The notes beneath the pieces are model-generated. The model saw only the letters and a list, made by a program, of their open reading frames with translations, was not told the DNA's origin and did not search any database. Shown here piece after piece: positions 52,701 through 63,039 of a stretch of 64,000 bases of DNA (positions are counted from its first letter, which is position 1; each line of letters opens with the position of its first letter). The position numbers and the translations under genes were made by a program. Origin of the DNA: Kalaharituber pfeilii (lineage: Eukaryota; Ascomycota; Pezizomycetes; Pezizales; Pezizaceae); the NCBI GenBank assembly GCA_015179045.1, contig WHUZ01000058.1, positions 62,001 through 126,000 of the forward strand, written 5' to 3'.

Positions 52701-53378
52701 CAATCTATTCGGACGACTCGTTGCTCCTCTCGCTCTCCCCCTTCCTCCTCCAGGCTCACCACTATCGCCGAATGGTCCGACCCCATGTCCCACAGCTCTA
52801 CTCCTCTCACCTCTACCCCCCTCACCCATACCAAATCTATTCTCGACTCTCTTACCACCCCCTCTATCTCTCTTCTCCAAGTCCCCACTCTCTCTCCCTC
52901 CAGTCGAAAACCTGCCCCCTCCATCATTTCTCTCAGAATCTTCCCTCTCCCGTTCTCTCCTATCCCTTCCAGACCCCACATCGGGCTGTGTGCGTTCCAG
53001 TCCCCCATGAGTACGCACTTCCCTTCTACTCCCACCACCTCCTCCAGCCATCCTCAAAACTCCTCCTCCCTCCAATCCCCCTCCACATACACCCCCCCAC
53101 TGTGACCTCTCCCACTCTGCCCCATACCAGATTCGCCCCCCCCCCGCTTCTCCCCCTTCCCTTCTCCTCTTCCCCACCCAACAATCCTCGTCTCCTCCCC
53201 CACCTCCCCCCGCCTCCTCAGCCCTGGATGTGACCCTGTCTTCCACCCCCCTTCCTCCCTCCTCTTCCACACTTCTGCCTCGAAGCCCAGGTCCCACCCC
53301 TCCTTAAAGACATTCTCTTTCCATACATGTCCTACCACTGACGACCCCCCGACGTTTAGGTACCCCACCTTCACCATA
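49772..53378 (-). pseudogene. LINE-B ORF2: AP endonuclease, RT, RNase H
   Basis: Endonuclease start MVKVGYLNVGGSS at 53378, then CVLMGDWNAHSPMWGLEG and MGSDHSAIVVSLEEE. RT: NNSAPGPDGIGYRLIKEV, IPKPGKDIKTTKAWRPINLI, then the long frame 49772-51901 with GARKGRNAIQAMTRAV, GVPQGSPLSPVVFLI and SYVDDLAATIL. RNase H: LFSDGSKVEDSKVGAGVW, FDGEVRGVRSALE, LVCLDSEAAVMAIQ, VKAHIGIAGNEKADEWAKKG. It ends with a CSCGEAQTGAHLAFQC motif. The RT/RNase H frame is intact for 709 codons, while the endonuclease half is broken by about four shifts (near 53045, 52680, 52450 and 51860). It is clearly distinct in sequence from LINE-A. Confidence 0.88.
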
Positions 53379-53471
53379 AGGCTCTTGGTACTCCGCTGCT
53401 CTCTGCCTCCCATCCATCTTCTGGCAGGTCCATATCTCCAAACAAATCCCCTAGCACTACTCGCGGTCGGT

Positions 53472-53814
53472 TTTTTTTTTTTTTTTTTTTTTTATTTCAT
53501 TAATCGCGTGCCGCCCTAAGGGCTATGGCGATGTATAAAGGCTAACTAAAAAAAGAAAAAGGGACTAACGCTAAGTACGTGGTGTTTGGACCGGGGTCCC
53601 GAGCCTGTCTATTCCCTCTTTCTGTTTGGCTCGTAACCCTCCGATCTCAGCAACTTCCCCCCAAGTCTGACTCTCCCAATCTCCACCCTTGCCTTTGTGT
53701 ACACCACTATCGAGCTTGCCTTTTTTTCCTTCTTCTTCGAGTGTCGTCTTCCTTCGCAGCCATCTAATGCCCGTGGTCATCTTTCCTAACTCCTTGTTGT
53801 GTTCCTCCAGCCAC
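53472..53814 (-). mobile_element. hA 3' fragment (A2 tail)
   Basis: 343 bp, T-run and tail A (ATCGC/GCGAT stem), then the end of the hA protein (WLEEHNKELGKMTTGIRWLR, shifted afterwards). A perfect 13-bp duplication ACTCGCGGTCGGT lies at 53459-53471 and 53815-53827. It makes a chimeric open frame with LINE-B ORF1. Confidence 0.92.
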
Positions 53815-54750
53815 ACTCGCGGTCGGTGCCTCGACCCCTCCATATCGCTTCTCTCATCGATCTCCATCCTCTCTCCTCCTTTTCTTGCCTTGAGGAAGCC
53901 CCCTAGCTCCAGCAGCTTCTTCTTCTCGTCCCAGTCTTCCGACAGAACTCCCGAGAACTTTGCTCCAGCCTTCTTCTCAGTCTCCACCGCTTTCTCCTTC
54001 CCCTTCACCTCTACCACCTTTGCCGCCTTGCTTGGCTCCTCCTGCTTCTCCTTCATTGGAGTCTCCTCCACTCTCTCCCTCTTCTGACTCTGATTTGGAG
54101 TAACCGGTTTTGGTCGCTCTGGACAGATTCTTGCGATATGGCCCCACTTGCCACATGCATAACATGCCATCTGGCCCTTCTGGAACCTGAATTCCCGCGC
54201 CAGATGCCCCTTCTTCCCGCATTTAAAGCAATTCGTCCCCTGGCCTCCCTGGCTGCCCAACTGCGTCCCTATTACTTGCTGACCTGCACCCAGCGGTCCG
54301 AAACTTATTCCCGGAGGAATGACCTGTCCCCCTGAGTACCCGTTATACCCCACCCCTCCCTTCCCCATCTGCTGCTGCTGCTGCCCTCCTACCCCCGCCG
54401 CTGCCGCCATGCTGGCGTAACTCACCCGCCCCTCCGCCTGCGTGTGCCCCCCTGGCTTATATCTTTCTACCACTCTCTTCTGCCCCCTCCACACCAAACC
54501 TTTCTTCAACACCCTCACTGCCTCATCCGCATCCACCACCTCAAACTTGAGCTGCGAAACTCGCGGTTTCCCCATGGGTGGTACTACACCGAAGCGCACT
54601 GGTGGTCTGGACCCGAACTTGACGTCCGGGTTTTCCTCTTTCAACTTCTTCCTCATCACCTCAATATCTTCCCTTCCCTCCTCATAGTCAGCTCCCTTCA
54701 TTACCAGCGGGACTGCATCCTTGTTGTGGACCTCTACTCTCACGAGATCC

Positions 54751-55623
54751 CAGTGTTCCCAACGGGCCGGCCAGGCCAGGCCAAGGGTATGGCCTGGCCG
54801 GCCTGGGCCATAGAAATCTAGGCCGGCCGTGAGGTCCGCCCGCGCCGGTCCAGGCGGCCTGAATGTTTCAGGCCGGCCCAGGCCGCCCAGGCCGGTCCAG
54901 GCCATTCAGGCCATTCAGGCCATTCAGGCCGGTCCAGGCCATTCAGGCTGCAGTGTGAGTTAAGTTATACAGTAGCTAGCTATATACAGAACGTACTCTA
55001 AATTCTACGTATACCTCATTCTCTACGGTTTAGGATTTTGCTTGCTGATTTTACACCGCCAGTATCGCTTTCCATTAGCCATGCACAGCTTCACCATAGT
55101 GTCAAATCCAACTTTGTCGCACCAGATTTTTGTAACCCAAATTCCAGAAGACTCGATATCGGCATCAGATTGGACTGCAGGGAATCGTCGATGCAAGATC
55201 AAAACTTGAACTGCACTATGGACAGTGAAGAATAGTAGAATACTAAAGGAATCATCATCGTCAGTACCGGTGGTTGGAATGTCTGTCTCCCTGCAATACT
55301 AATAAGAAATTAGTATATAGTCAAGCGATACAAAAAAAAATTACTTACCTGAATACCTGCGAAAAGCGCTGCTCAATAAAAAAAAGTCTAGATAGTTATC
55401 CGAAAATATTGAAAGGTTCATATTAAATTCGTGTCCAAGTAACCTGAAGGTGGCCCCTGAAATAGCCTCGTAACCGGCCCTCCTGCCCCTGAAATTGCTT
55501 GAACGGCCTGAATGGCCTGGACGGCCTGGGCGGCCTGGACCGGCCTGGGCCATCTGGAACCTTGGCCTGGTCGGCCTGGGCTGTTTCAGGCCCGGTCGGC
55601 GGCCTGGCCGGTTGGGAACACTG
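54751..55623. mobile_element. hAT-like MITE, family 1, copy 3 (873 bp)
   Basis: CAGTGTTCCCAAC ends, and a perfect 8-bp duplication CGAGATCC at 54743-54750 and 55624-55631. Nearly identical in the middle to the 27158 copy, including the 65-codon frame at 55038-55235 (SISHAQLHHSVKSNF). Inserted in LINE-B ORF1, so it moved after LINE-B arrived. Confidence 0.93.
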
Positions 55624-56001
55624 CGAGATCCTCCCAAAGATCAGGTGCATCCATGCCCCAAACTTCTCCATCACTTCCTTCTGGCTCTCCTTCTCTCCGA
55701 TGTCTATCAAGAACCAAGTCCTCTCAAACTTGGAAGCTGCCGGGTTCCTCTCCACTCGTGCCACTCTCCACCCTCTCTCACCCTCCTCCTTCGCTGTTGC
55801 CTCCCACAGTGACTCACACCTCTTTATCAAAACATTTCTCTCCTCCACCCCCTCCTTTCCGAATGGTACTGCCGCCTTATGCACTGTCCTTAAAGTTCTC
55901 TTCCACAAGTTCCTCCCCCTCACTATCGTCCAGTTCTCCCCTTCAATCCTCTTTTCCGCCTCCATTGCTGCCCTCTCTGCCTCCTCCTTCAACTTCTTCT
56001 C

Positions 56002-56271
56002 AAACCTGACGCACATATCCAACGATTGCGCCCCTTGGCTCAGGAGGATGAGAGGAGGGGCTGAAAGCCTCACACATCCGGACAAAGACATCAGCATGGC
56101 GGAGATATTGGACTGGGCGGGGAAAGAGTAAACTTGGGACTTAGAGCGGGCGGGGATATCTCAGTTTTTCATAATTTTCTTTTCATTCTCATTTCACATT
56201 ATGTATCTAAAACATCGCCATAGCCTTCGAGGCGGCATGCGATTAATGAAATTAAAAAAAAAAAAAAAAAA
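56002..56271 (+). mobile_element. LINE-A 3' end insertion (A2 tail)
   Basis: 270 bp with the LINE-A ORF2 C-terminus (MAEILDWAGKE, stop), then 3' UTR, tail A with GCC-TTCGA-GGC inner stem and ATCGC/GCGAT outer stem, and poly(A). A perfect 14-bp duplication TTCAACTTCTTCTC lies at 55988-56001 and 56272-56285. Confidence 0.93.
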
Positions 56272-57349
56272 TTCAACTTCTTCTCTTTCTCCTCTAGAGC
56301 TGCCACCTCTGCTTGTGAGCTCCCGGGTGTCTCCATAACCTGCGCTACCTCCTTCAATACCTCCGCCCTCCTCACCGTTGCCCTTCTTTCTTCTGTGATC
56401 TTCCTCTGGCTTTCCTCTTCCGCTTTCTTGCGCCTCTCCTCCTCCCTCTTCTTCTTCTTTTCCGTCTCTTCCTGCCACTTCCGGATCTCCCGGATTTCTG
56501 CTTCTCTCTTCCTCCTCTTCTCCTCTTCTGCCTTTTCCTCCTCTCTCTTCTTCTTTTCTTTTTCTAGCCTCCTCTCCTCCTTCCCTGAGGCCAGCCCCAT
56601 TGCTACATGCATCTCTCTCACCATCCCCTCCAACTCTGTCATTCTTTCCTCCATCTCCGTTTCCTTTGCCCTTCTCTTCTGCCTCCATGCCTCTCTTGCC
56701 TCCTCCTTCCACCTCTTCACCTCCTTCTCTGTTATCTCCCACTTTCTCGTATACTCCAACATCTCCCCCTCCTCCATTTTCTTTCTCAACTCCTTCCATC
56801 CTCCCTCGAATATAGTCGTTCCCAAAATGGCCGCTACCTGCTGCCACGCTGCCTCCACTGCCTTCGCCTCTCCCTTCTTCCCCTTTTGTTTCAGTACTTC
56901 CCTCTTCTTGTCCAGTACTTGCACCGCATGCACTAGTGCTAATACTGTCTTTCCCTCCTTACCTAGCCCCTGCCCCTGCTCCTCCTCCTCACTTTGCTCT
57001 TCGTTCTCCTCCTCCTCTCCTCCCTCCTCTCCGCCCTCCTCCATCTCTTCGTCCGCTCCTCCCTCAGTCTCCCCCTCCTCCTTCCCTCTTTCCATCTCTT
57101 CTCTCTCTTCTTCCTGCATTATCGGCAAGATTGGGGCTATCGGCTCAAAGTCTGGTTGTAAGTCTCCAATCTCCTCGATCTTCCTCCTCCTCCCCTGGCT
57201 CCTTCTGCTCCTCCCCTCACATGGTGAGGCACTCCTTTCTCTTTCTACCTCTTCCCTCCTCCCCCAGCTCATCATCACTCTCGTTGTTCTTGGGGTGACC
57301 TGTTGTTTCTTAAAAACCACTATAGGTCCCTTCTTCACCGTAATACATG

Positions 57350-57525
57350 TTGAAACATGTCATCCGTTGCACCATTGAGTAGTTCGTTTCATACGTTTCA
57401 TACGTTTCATAATTGCGCGCCTGTTGCTTCTTAGCGCTTATATTAGTTTGTGCTACATTACTTTTGTATGTCTACATTCATGTATATAAGTGCCTATTTT
57501 TCTCGTAACTCTCGCTCAATAGACT
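57350..57525. other. Possible solo-LTR piece between LINE-B ORF1 parts
   Basis: About 175 bp of AT-rich sequence separates two G/A-rich LINE-B coding blocks. It starts TGTTGAAACATGTCATCC, has three GTTTCATAC repeats (57388-57412) and ends with CTCAATAGACTAGATGATACT, a style seen in copia LTRs. No 5-bp duplication was confirmed, so it is only a candidate. Confidence 0.3.
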
Positions 57526-58293
57526 AGATGATACTCCCAATAACGACGAGCCCTCCCTTCAGGTGTTCTCCTATTGATTGCTTCGCTGAACCCGCACACG
57601 GTAGACACATTTTTTCAATACATTCTCTGGTAGCATTTTCTAGGACTACTTCCTCCTTCTCGATCACAATCCCATCCTTCCCCTCCTCATACCTTCTAAA
57701 CATCGCTGCATCTGCACTCCAGTGTCTGACTACTGCTGCTACTTCTCCAATCCCGGCCAAACCTCTAGTTTTTACCTGCATCACTTCCGGTACCCCCCTT
57801 CTTTGTGCTACTGCAATAGCATCCTTTCTCAACTGCTCGATCATATCGAGCTGCCCATCATACTCCCCGCCCTTTTTCCATGCTCTTTCTACCCTTTGTT
57901 TCACCGTAATTACATCCCCCGCCTCCCCTACCCTTGCTAACCACCAATCCTTCCTTTCCCATGTGTGGATCTCATCCACACACCATACCTCGTTTCTGTC
58001 AATTATATAAACCTCCCCCCTCCATCCATCTCCTACTGGTCCTAGGAATTCCATTCCCTGTACTACTTCTTCCGACATTCTTTCTGCTTCCTTGACTTAT
58101 TTCCGTTTCTGAAACCTGCCGCTTGTATCCCTACCTTATATGGTATGTCGCCGCTGATCGCGCCTTGCTGTATTCGGCAGGTATTGCCTGTTCTTAGCCG
58201 CTATTCCCTTTCCGGTTTAAATCGATGTCAGTCAGCACCACCGGGGCTGTGCTAGCACCAATTAGGTGCAACTGCCCCTATTCCTCAAAATTG

Positions 58294-58554
58294 TTTTTTT
58301 TTTTTTTTTTCTTTCATTAATCGCATGCCGCCCTATGGGCTATGGCGATATTTAAATACATAAAATAAGTGAAATATATGCGTCACTCTCATCTATTCTC
58401 CCCGTGCCCATTCCAAGATCTCCCGTATGTTTACTCCCTTATCAATGTGTCTTATACCTTCCGCCCACCCGCATTTCCTAGCCCACGCCTTGCAGTCATT
58501 CCGTACATGTTCCCAGTTTTCCGGGACCTCCCCGCACCATCGGCATTCCGGTGA
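58294..58554 (-). mobile_element. LINE-A 3' end insertion (A2 tail)
   Basis: 261 bp, minus strand: the end of ORF2 (CRWCGEVPENWEHVRNDCKA, ILEWARGE), 3' UTR, tail A (ATCGC/GCGAT) and poly(A). A perfect 12-bp duplication TCCTCAAAATTG lies at 58282-58293 and 58555-58566. It lies in the 5' leader of LINE-B. Confidence 0.9.
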
Positions 58555-59598
58555 TCCTCAAAATTGTGTAGGGACTCTTCAGAAAAACTCTGAAAACTTG
58601 ACCTTGGGGAAACGACTCGCAATCTTCTGAATTCTGTTCAATGAAGGTGATATTCTTTCTCGGGCGGTCCCGAGCTTCGCTTTGATGTAACTTACGTCCT
58701 CTGGATGTGCTCGGAAGGTTGTCTTCTTCCAAGCGCTCGTTCTGTAGAAGTAGTTGTCGGTGGATAGTCACGGTTGCCATATTGTGTGGGCGAGTAATAG
58801 GGCTTACTCGTGGGTTGTAAGGTTCTTACCTGCGCAATTTGTCCCCTTGATTCGCTGCTGCGCTTCTGCTTGCTAAAGCTTGAGCTCCTTTATCATTTTT
58901 GAAAGCTTGTCGACCTCCTTATCCTTATTCACGGTTCTGGCAGATGCCTTGCTACTTTCAAATCGCGATTTTTTTTTTTTTTAATCATTACTCGCATGCC
59001 GCCCGCTGGTCTATGGCGAGGTATAAGAGGCATAGCAGATATTTAACTAAAATATCAACTTCACAAAATCATGGCAAACCGCGCTCGCGTCTCTAAGTAC
59101 AAAGGGAAACAGAAAGGAAGAATCATCGCTCTACCCACTCCATCAGCTCCACCAAGGGGCCTCTTCGGCCCTCCTTTACCTTCGGGGGGTCATTCAGCGC
59201 CTCCATTCCCCTAGGCCAGTTCTGTTTCCAGACTGTGCATACTGCCCAGATGTGTTCTACCGTTTTCTCTCCCTCCCCGCACCATCGGCATTCTGGGCAC
59301 TCCACTCTGTGAGGCCCTTCCCCCCCACTAGCCCTGCCAGCGTGGCTGTTCATCCCCCTAGCTATTGCAGTCTGTAACTCAGGCCCAACCTGTCTCCCTC
59401 TCTTGCTCTGGCTGCCTTCGCCTCCATGTGCATTCCGGCCTCCGTGTCCACTTCATCTTGCTAGGGTAGAAGTGAGCCGATTTTGGCTGCCTATCCGCCC
59501 TCTTATTCCCCTCCAGGCCATTGTGTCCTTTGTCCTCTGACCTTCTATGAATGTCGGTGTCGATTCCAGGTTCGCTAGGCTTTCTACTACATCTCTCC

Positions 59599-59879
59599 GT
59601 TCCAAGAGCAGGAGACGGCGAACTGGACCCGCTACACAGCCTGATGGAACTAATCAGGGAAGAAGGCTGAGTAACGGGAGTGGTCGTACTCGGAGGAGAC
59701 GGAGGAGACTTTCTATAGCTCTAGTTTATTTCATATCACCTCTCTATGTATCTGACTTATTTCATACTGTTATCCGGAGCAGACAAGGGGGACAGACTTT
59801 TTCACCATGTACTTAATTATAACCTCGCCATAGCCCTCAGGGCGGCAAGCGAGTAATGATATAGAAAAAAAAAAAAAAT
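59599..59879 (+). mobile_element. LINE-A 3' end insertion, plus orientation
   Basis: 281 bp with the ORF2 end (SLMELIREEG, stop), 3' UTR, tail A and poly(A). An 8-bp duplication ATCTCTCC lies at 59591-59598 and 59880-59887. It lies inside the opposite-strand LINE-A copy. Confidence 0.82.
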
Positions 59880-59952
59880 ATCTCTCCTTGTGCCCCAGGG
59901 CGCTCCAATAATCGTCCCCCTACAACGTACTGCCACTTCTCTAGCTCCCTTA

Positions 59953-61826
59953 ACTTCCTCTCTAGGTGAGTGTTCTGCCCGTAGTCTATCCATGTCCAGC
60001 TCCCTAGAGTGCTTCACCTAGAAACCGATCATCACCGGGAAACCGATCAAGTCCATTAACTTACATACAGAGCTGCTGTGAATGCAAATGACACTCAAGT
60101 GGCCTTAGATTAAAACCAGAGCATGGGAGAACATAGTAAATTATTTTCTGCACTTTCTTTTCCCAGCTTGTTGCACCTGAGGGATAATATATACTGGAAT
60201 ATATGCAACCCTATCCTAGCGTATACTTTTGAGTCACCATATGTGAATGAGATTACCTGAGGCCTTTGCATCTCAATATATCCTCTATGGCTTATGCTAA
60301 GTAAGTATACCAAGTTTTGTGATCATTGGACTTATCAGTACAGAGTTACTGCCACGTCAAAAAATACATTTTCGCTTACTTAGATTGATAGCCGTATTGA
60401 GCTATTATTTGATAAGAACGATACACAAAGACTCTGTAAAGCTATATAATTGTAATACATGTATAGGGAAATGTTTTCTGAATAGATTGCAGCATTGACA
60501 AATAGTCGAGGCAGTTGAGCACTACAAGATATACATATATGTAAAATCCTAACTTCCTCACATAGTACGTAGCAGTGTATGCCCAATATGAGTCGCTAGA
60601 GGTTTAGAAACATGCCTTAGCACTGTCATGCTATTGCTTGTAAGCTTATATAGGATATACATCACTCTATTAGATCCTATAGGACTACTATAACCGCACC
60701 AGTGAGTAAGTATCGAATGTGTATTATAAGCAGTGAATAATATACATATTATACTCATAGAATTAATACCTATGAGATACATGGCAGTGGAAATAGGTTT
60801 AGTAGTCAAGTCTCATATTGTCCTTAATGTAATATAATTCCGTATGGTATAGACCCTTATTAGTATAGAAATGAATACTTCAACAGTATAAGTAATAAAG
60901 ATAGTACGCACAGAGAATCAACCTCTACTAAGTGAAAAAGAAACTTGACTAGCAATTCTAACTAGTTCTTCTTAGCAGTTCATATCACCTTTATGATAGC
61001 AACACATTTTACTGCTGTCACATAGCGCATGCATGGTATATACATATGCATATATATTCGATATGTATTGCTCATTCTGAGTCAGCCCTTTAGTACCCCA
61101 TCGAGTGGTAGCAGTGCCGGTGATAGTACATGAAGCTAGCAGACTATGTTTCCGAACCTCTAGTGACCCATATTGGCATACACTACTACGTACTATGTGA
61201 GGAAGTAGGGATTTTACATATATGTATATCTTGTAGTGCTCAACTACCCCGACTATTTGTCAATGCTGCAATCTATTCAGAAAACATTTCCCTATGTGTG
61301 TATTACAATTATATAGCTTTACAGAGTCTCTGTGCATCTTTCTCATCAAATAATAGCTCAATACGGCTATCAATCTAAGTAAGCGAAAATGTATTTTTTG
61401 ACGTGGCAGTAACTCTGTACTGATAAGTCCAATGATTACAAAACTTGGTATACTTACTTAGCATAAGCCATAGAGGATATATTGAGATGCAAAGGCCTCA
61501 GGTAATCTCATTCACATATGGTGACTCAAAAGTATACGCTAGAATAGGGTTGCATATATTCCAGTATATATCACCCCTCAGGTGCGACAAGCTGGGAAAA
61601 GAAAGTGCAGAAAATAATTTACTATGTTCTCCCATGCTCTGGCTTTAATTTGAGGCCAATTGAGTGTCATTTGCATTCACAGCAGCTCTGTATGTAAGTT
61701 AATGGACTTGATCGGTTTCCCGGTGATGATCGGTTTCTAGGTGAAGCACTCTACTAGGCAGCTATATACCAGCATAAGTAGGGAGCTGGGCATGGATAGA
61801 CTACGGGCAGAACACTCACCTAGAGG
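59953..61826. mobile_element. Foldback element with ~650-bp inverted arms
   Basis: The left arm (59953-60612) and right arm (61150-61826) are inverted repeats with high identity: CTAGGTGAGTGTTCTGCCCG at the outer end, then AAACCGATCATCACCGGGAA, and paired frames such as MVYLLSISHRGYIEMQRPQ on both. The loop of about 540 bp (60613-61149) is AT-rich with no domain. The right arm has about 28 extra bp near 61749-61780. Matching frames in both arms are expected from the palindrome and are not evidence for genes. No transposase is seen; the family is unknown. Confidence 0.85.
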
Positions 61827-61880
61827 AAGTTATGGAAGTGTCTATCGAACTTGAATTCCCAATCTACCTGCAGTCCGGAC

Positions 61881-62440
61881 AACCGCGATTGCGATTGTGG
61901 TTGCGGCTGAAAATACGTTGGCAAACCGTTCTGGGTCTCCTTCATCCACACGTCATCCTTGGTGCATAGGCTCTGTGCTTCCTTTGTCAAAGTTGCCCAG
62001 ACCTGCTTTGTTGTGGTTCTGTCTTCAATATTAATTTCGCACTTTTTACATAATTTGTCACCCAACTTATGAGAAAACGCCTGTAAGACGAGGAAGAACT
62101 GGGTATGCTCATTGATAATTCCTTTTGAAACTAGTTGATTTGCTCTCTCAGCGAAATTGAAGAGGAATGTTTGAAACTCTGAAGGCATTGGATCTACAGT
62201 GTCATGCATTGTATGGATGATGGATTGAAGGTATGCTGCGGTATACTTGCGTTGCTCTATATCGTCAGCCTTGAACACATCCCAGGTAGTAATCTGCGTG
62301 AAGCGGCTCATTTTTTGATGTACTTGCCAAAAATCTTGCAACAATATAGCGGAAGCTTCTTGATGCGGTGTTCACCAGTCCATTCAAACGGTCAGGTCCT
62401 CGCAGGTCGTGAAAAGTCTGTTGCATTGTTGTCATTAAAG
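61881..62440 (-). pseudogene. Ty3/gypsy gag fragment
   Basis: The minus-strand frame reads LQDFWQVHQKMSRFTQITTW, DDIEQRKYTAAYLQSIIHTM, FLFNFAERANQLVSKGIINE and FFLVLQAFSHKLGDKLCKKC. This is the pattern of fungal gypsy capsid proteins (an F-x-DDxEQxxYT motif followed by a self-association helix region). The continuation after the LINE-A insertion is at 58773-58970 (VNKDKEVDKLSKMIKELKL). Frame-shifted upstream. Confidence 0.6.
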
Positions 62441-62472
62441 TGGCGAAACAGAAGCGTTTTCCACCATGGTTG

Positions 62473-62700
62473 TTATTGCTTTCTCAAGTGCTTGAATAGA
62501 TAAACGTGTTGAAAATTGTACAGTGCAACGTCCAGTCTTTCCACCACGTCCTGTTCTTCTATACTATTCTGTAATGTTCTACGTGCCAGGGCTGCAGTTC
62601 TCGCTTTTCCAATTTTTCCTGCTGCCTTGACTGCGCTGATTGCTGCCTGAGAGTATGCAAGCAGTAACACCTTCGCCCTGCTATCAGGGAAAGGTTTGGT
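62473..62700 (-). pseudogene. LINE-B-type RNase H fragment
   Basis: The minus strand reads LLLAYSQAAISAVKAAGKIG and KARTAALARRTLQN, matching the LINE-B segment LVCLDSEAAVMAIQKAGKEG. The same segment recurs in plus orientation at 63390-63450, so this family has at least two pieces here. Confidence 0.55.
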
Positions 62701-62709
62701 AAGAGAGTG

Positions 62710-63023
62710 GGAAGTGAAACATTGGCAGGAGGCACGGGGCAGAGTGTGAGTGTGGGGAGCAACAGACAGCAGACCATCTGGGCTTCAGATGTGAAGAGGC
62801 AGCCTACCCCGAGGGGTGGGAAAGGTGGAAAGATGTGGAGCAGGGAAAGTGGGCGGAGAGGCAGTCGAATGGTGAAGAGGTGCACATCCTCGGGAACTCA
62901 TGTAGATCGGGAGCTGTTTCTTTGTGCATGCCTCCGAGGATGGAGGGCTTCGGCTCAGGGGCCCTGCCATGGCGAACAAGTAAGTGTATGCGGGGCTACG
63001 TGATGGTAAAAGAAAAAAAAAAA
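62710..63023 (+). mobile_element. Tail-B retroelement end
   Basis: Ends GCCCTGCCATGGCGAACAAG, then a variant GTGTATGCGGGGCTACGTGA and a short A-run. The preceding 250 bp is G-rich and weakly like an hB or LINE-B 3' region (GCCTCCGAGGATGGAGGGC). No target duplication was identified. Confidence 0.5.
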
Positions 63024-63039
63024 AAGATTACCCGAAAGA

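Larger units (their letters stand above)
53372..58078 (-). pseudogene. LINE-B ORF1 (gag-like), split by four insertions
   Basis: Reassembled in minus order. 57524-58078 is a probable N-terminal part starting MSEEVVQGMEFLGPVGDGWR. 56272-57338 is a glutamate-rich coiled-coil region. 55632-56001 contains LWKRTLRTVHKAAVPFGKEG and FERTWFLIDIG. 53828-54750 contains RRKKLKEENPDVKFG, an RRM-like end, SYASMAAAAG, and two zinc knuckles. The first knuckle has lost its last cysteine (CFKCGKKGHLAREF); the second is canonical CX2CX4HX4C (CYACGKWGHIARIC). The last 33 codons follow at 53372-53471, with the TGA overlapping the ORF2 start. Interruptions are, in order, a possible LTR piece, a LINE-A end, a hAT MITE and an hA end. 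Whether 57524-58078 belongs to ORF1 is inferred. Confidence 0.75.
49427..58757 (-). mobile_element. LINE-B, near full-length, with nested insertions
   Basis: Poly(A) (T-run from 49427) and tail B at the 3' end. 5' limit at 58757 inferred from the flanking duplication GTGGATAGCCACGG (49413-49426) and GTGGATAGTCACGG (58758-58771), one mismatch in 14. The element carries ORF1 (about 53372-58078) and ORF2 (49772-53378). It contains five later insertions: 53472-53814, 54751-55623, 56002-56271, about 57350-57525, and 58294-58554. It is inserted in the gypsy gag remnant. Its minus strand is notably G/A-rich. Confidence 0.85.
58971..61880 (-). mobile_element. LINE-A truncated copy with nested foldback element
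   Basis: T-run and tail A at 58971-59022. Coding remnant: CRWCGEGEKTVEHIWAVC (59123-59353); an internal deletion joining FIEGQR to GHNGLEGNKRADR near 59525; ESLANLESTPTF; RKLRELEKWQYVV near 59930; and LSGLQVDWEFKFDRHFHNF at 61830-61880. Flanks AATCGCGATT (58961-58970) and AACCGCGATT (61881-61890) are a 9/10 duplication. It is inserted in the gypsy gag remnant. Confidence 0.75.

Noticed and set aside
50334..53233. Long plus-strand ORFs, Ser/Pro/Leu-rich (for example 51290-52501)
   Set aside because: They are antisense shadows of the G/A-rich LINE-B ORF2 and have no domain of their own.
53571..54905. Single 444-codon open frame joining zinc knuckles to an RRM-like domain
   Set aside because: It is a chimera: the first part lies inside a hAT MITE and the last part inside an hA insertion with its own 13-bp target duplication. 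It is not one evolved protein.
56395..57378. 327-codon Ser/Leu-rich plus-strand ORF
   Set aside because: Antisense of the glutamate-rich coiled-coil part of LINE-B ORF1.
231..60000. T-runs and A-runs as transcription terminators
   Set aside because: Almost every long run is the poly(A) of a retroelement insertion, shown by the adjacent tail and target duplications. Only the runs after the two tRNAs are plausible Pol III terminators.
60110..61648. Pairs of near-identical ORFs on opposite strands
   Set aside because: They are produced by the inverted arms of the foldback element; there is no domain and no coding signal independent of the palindrome.
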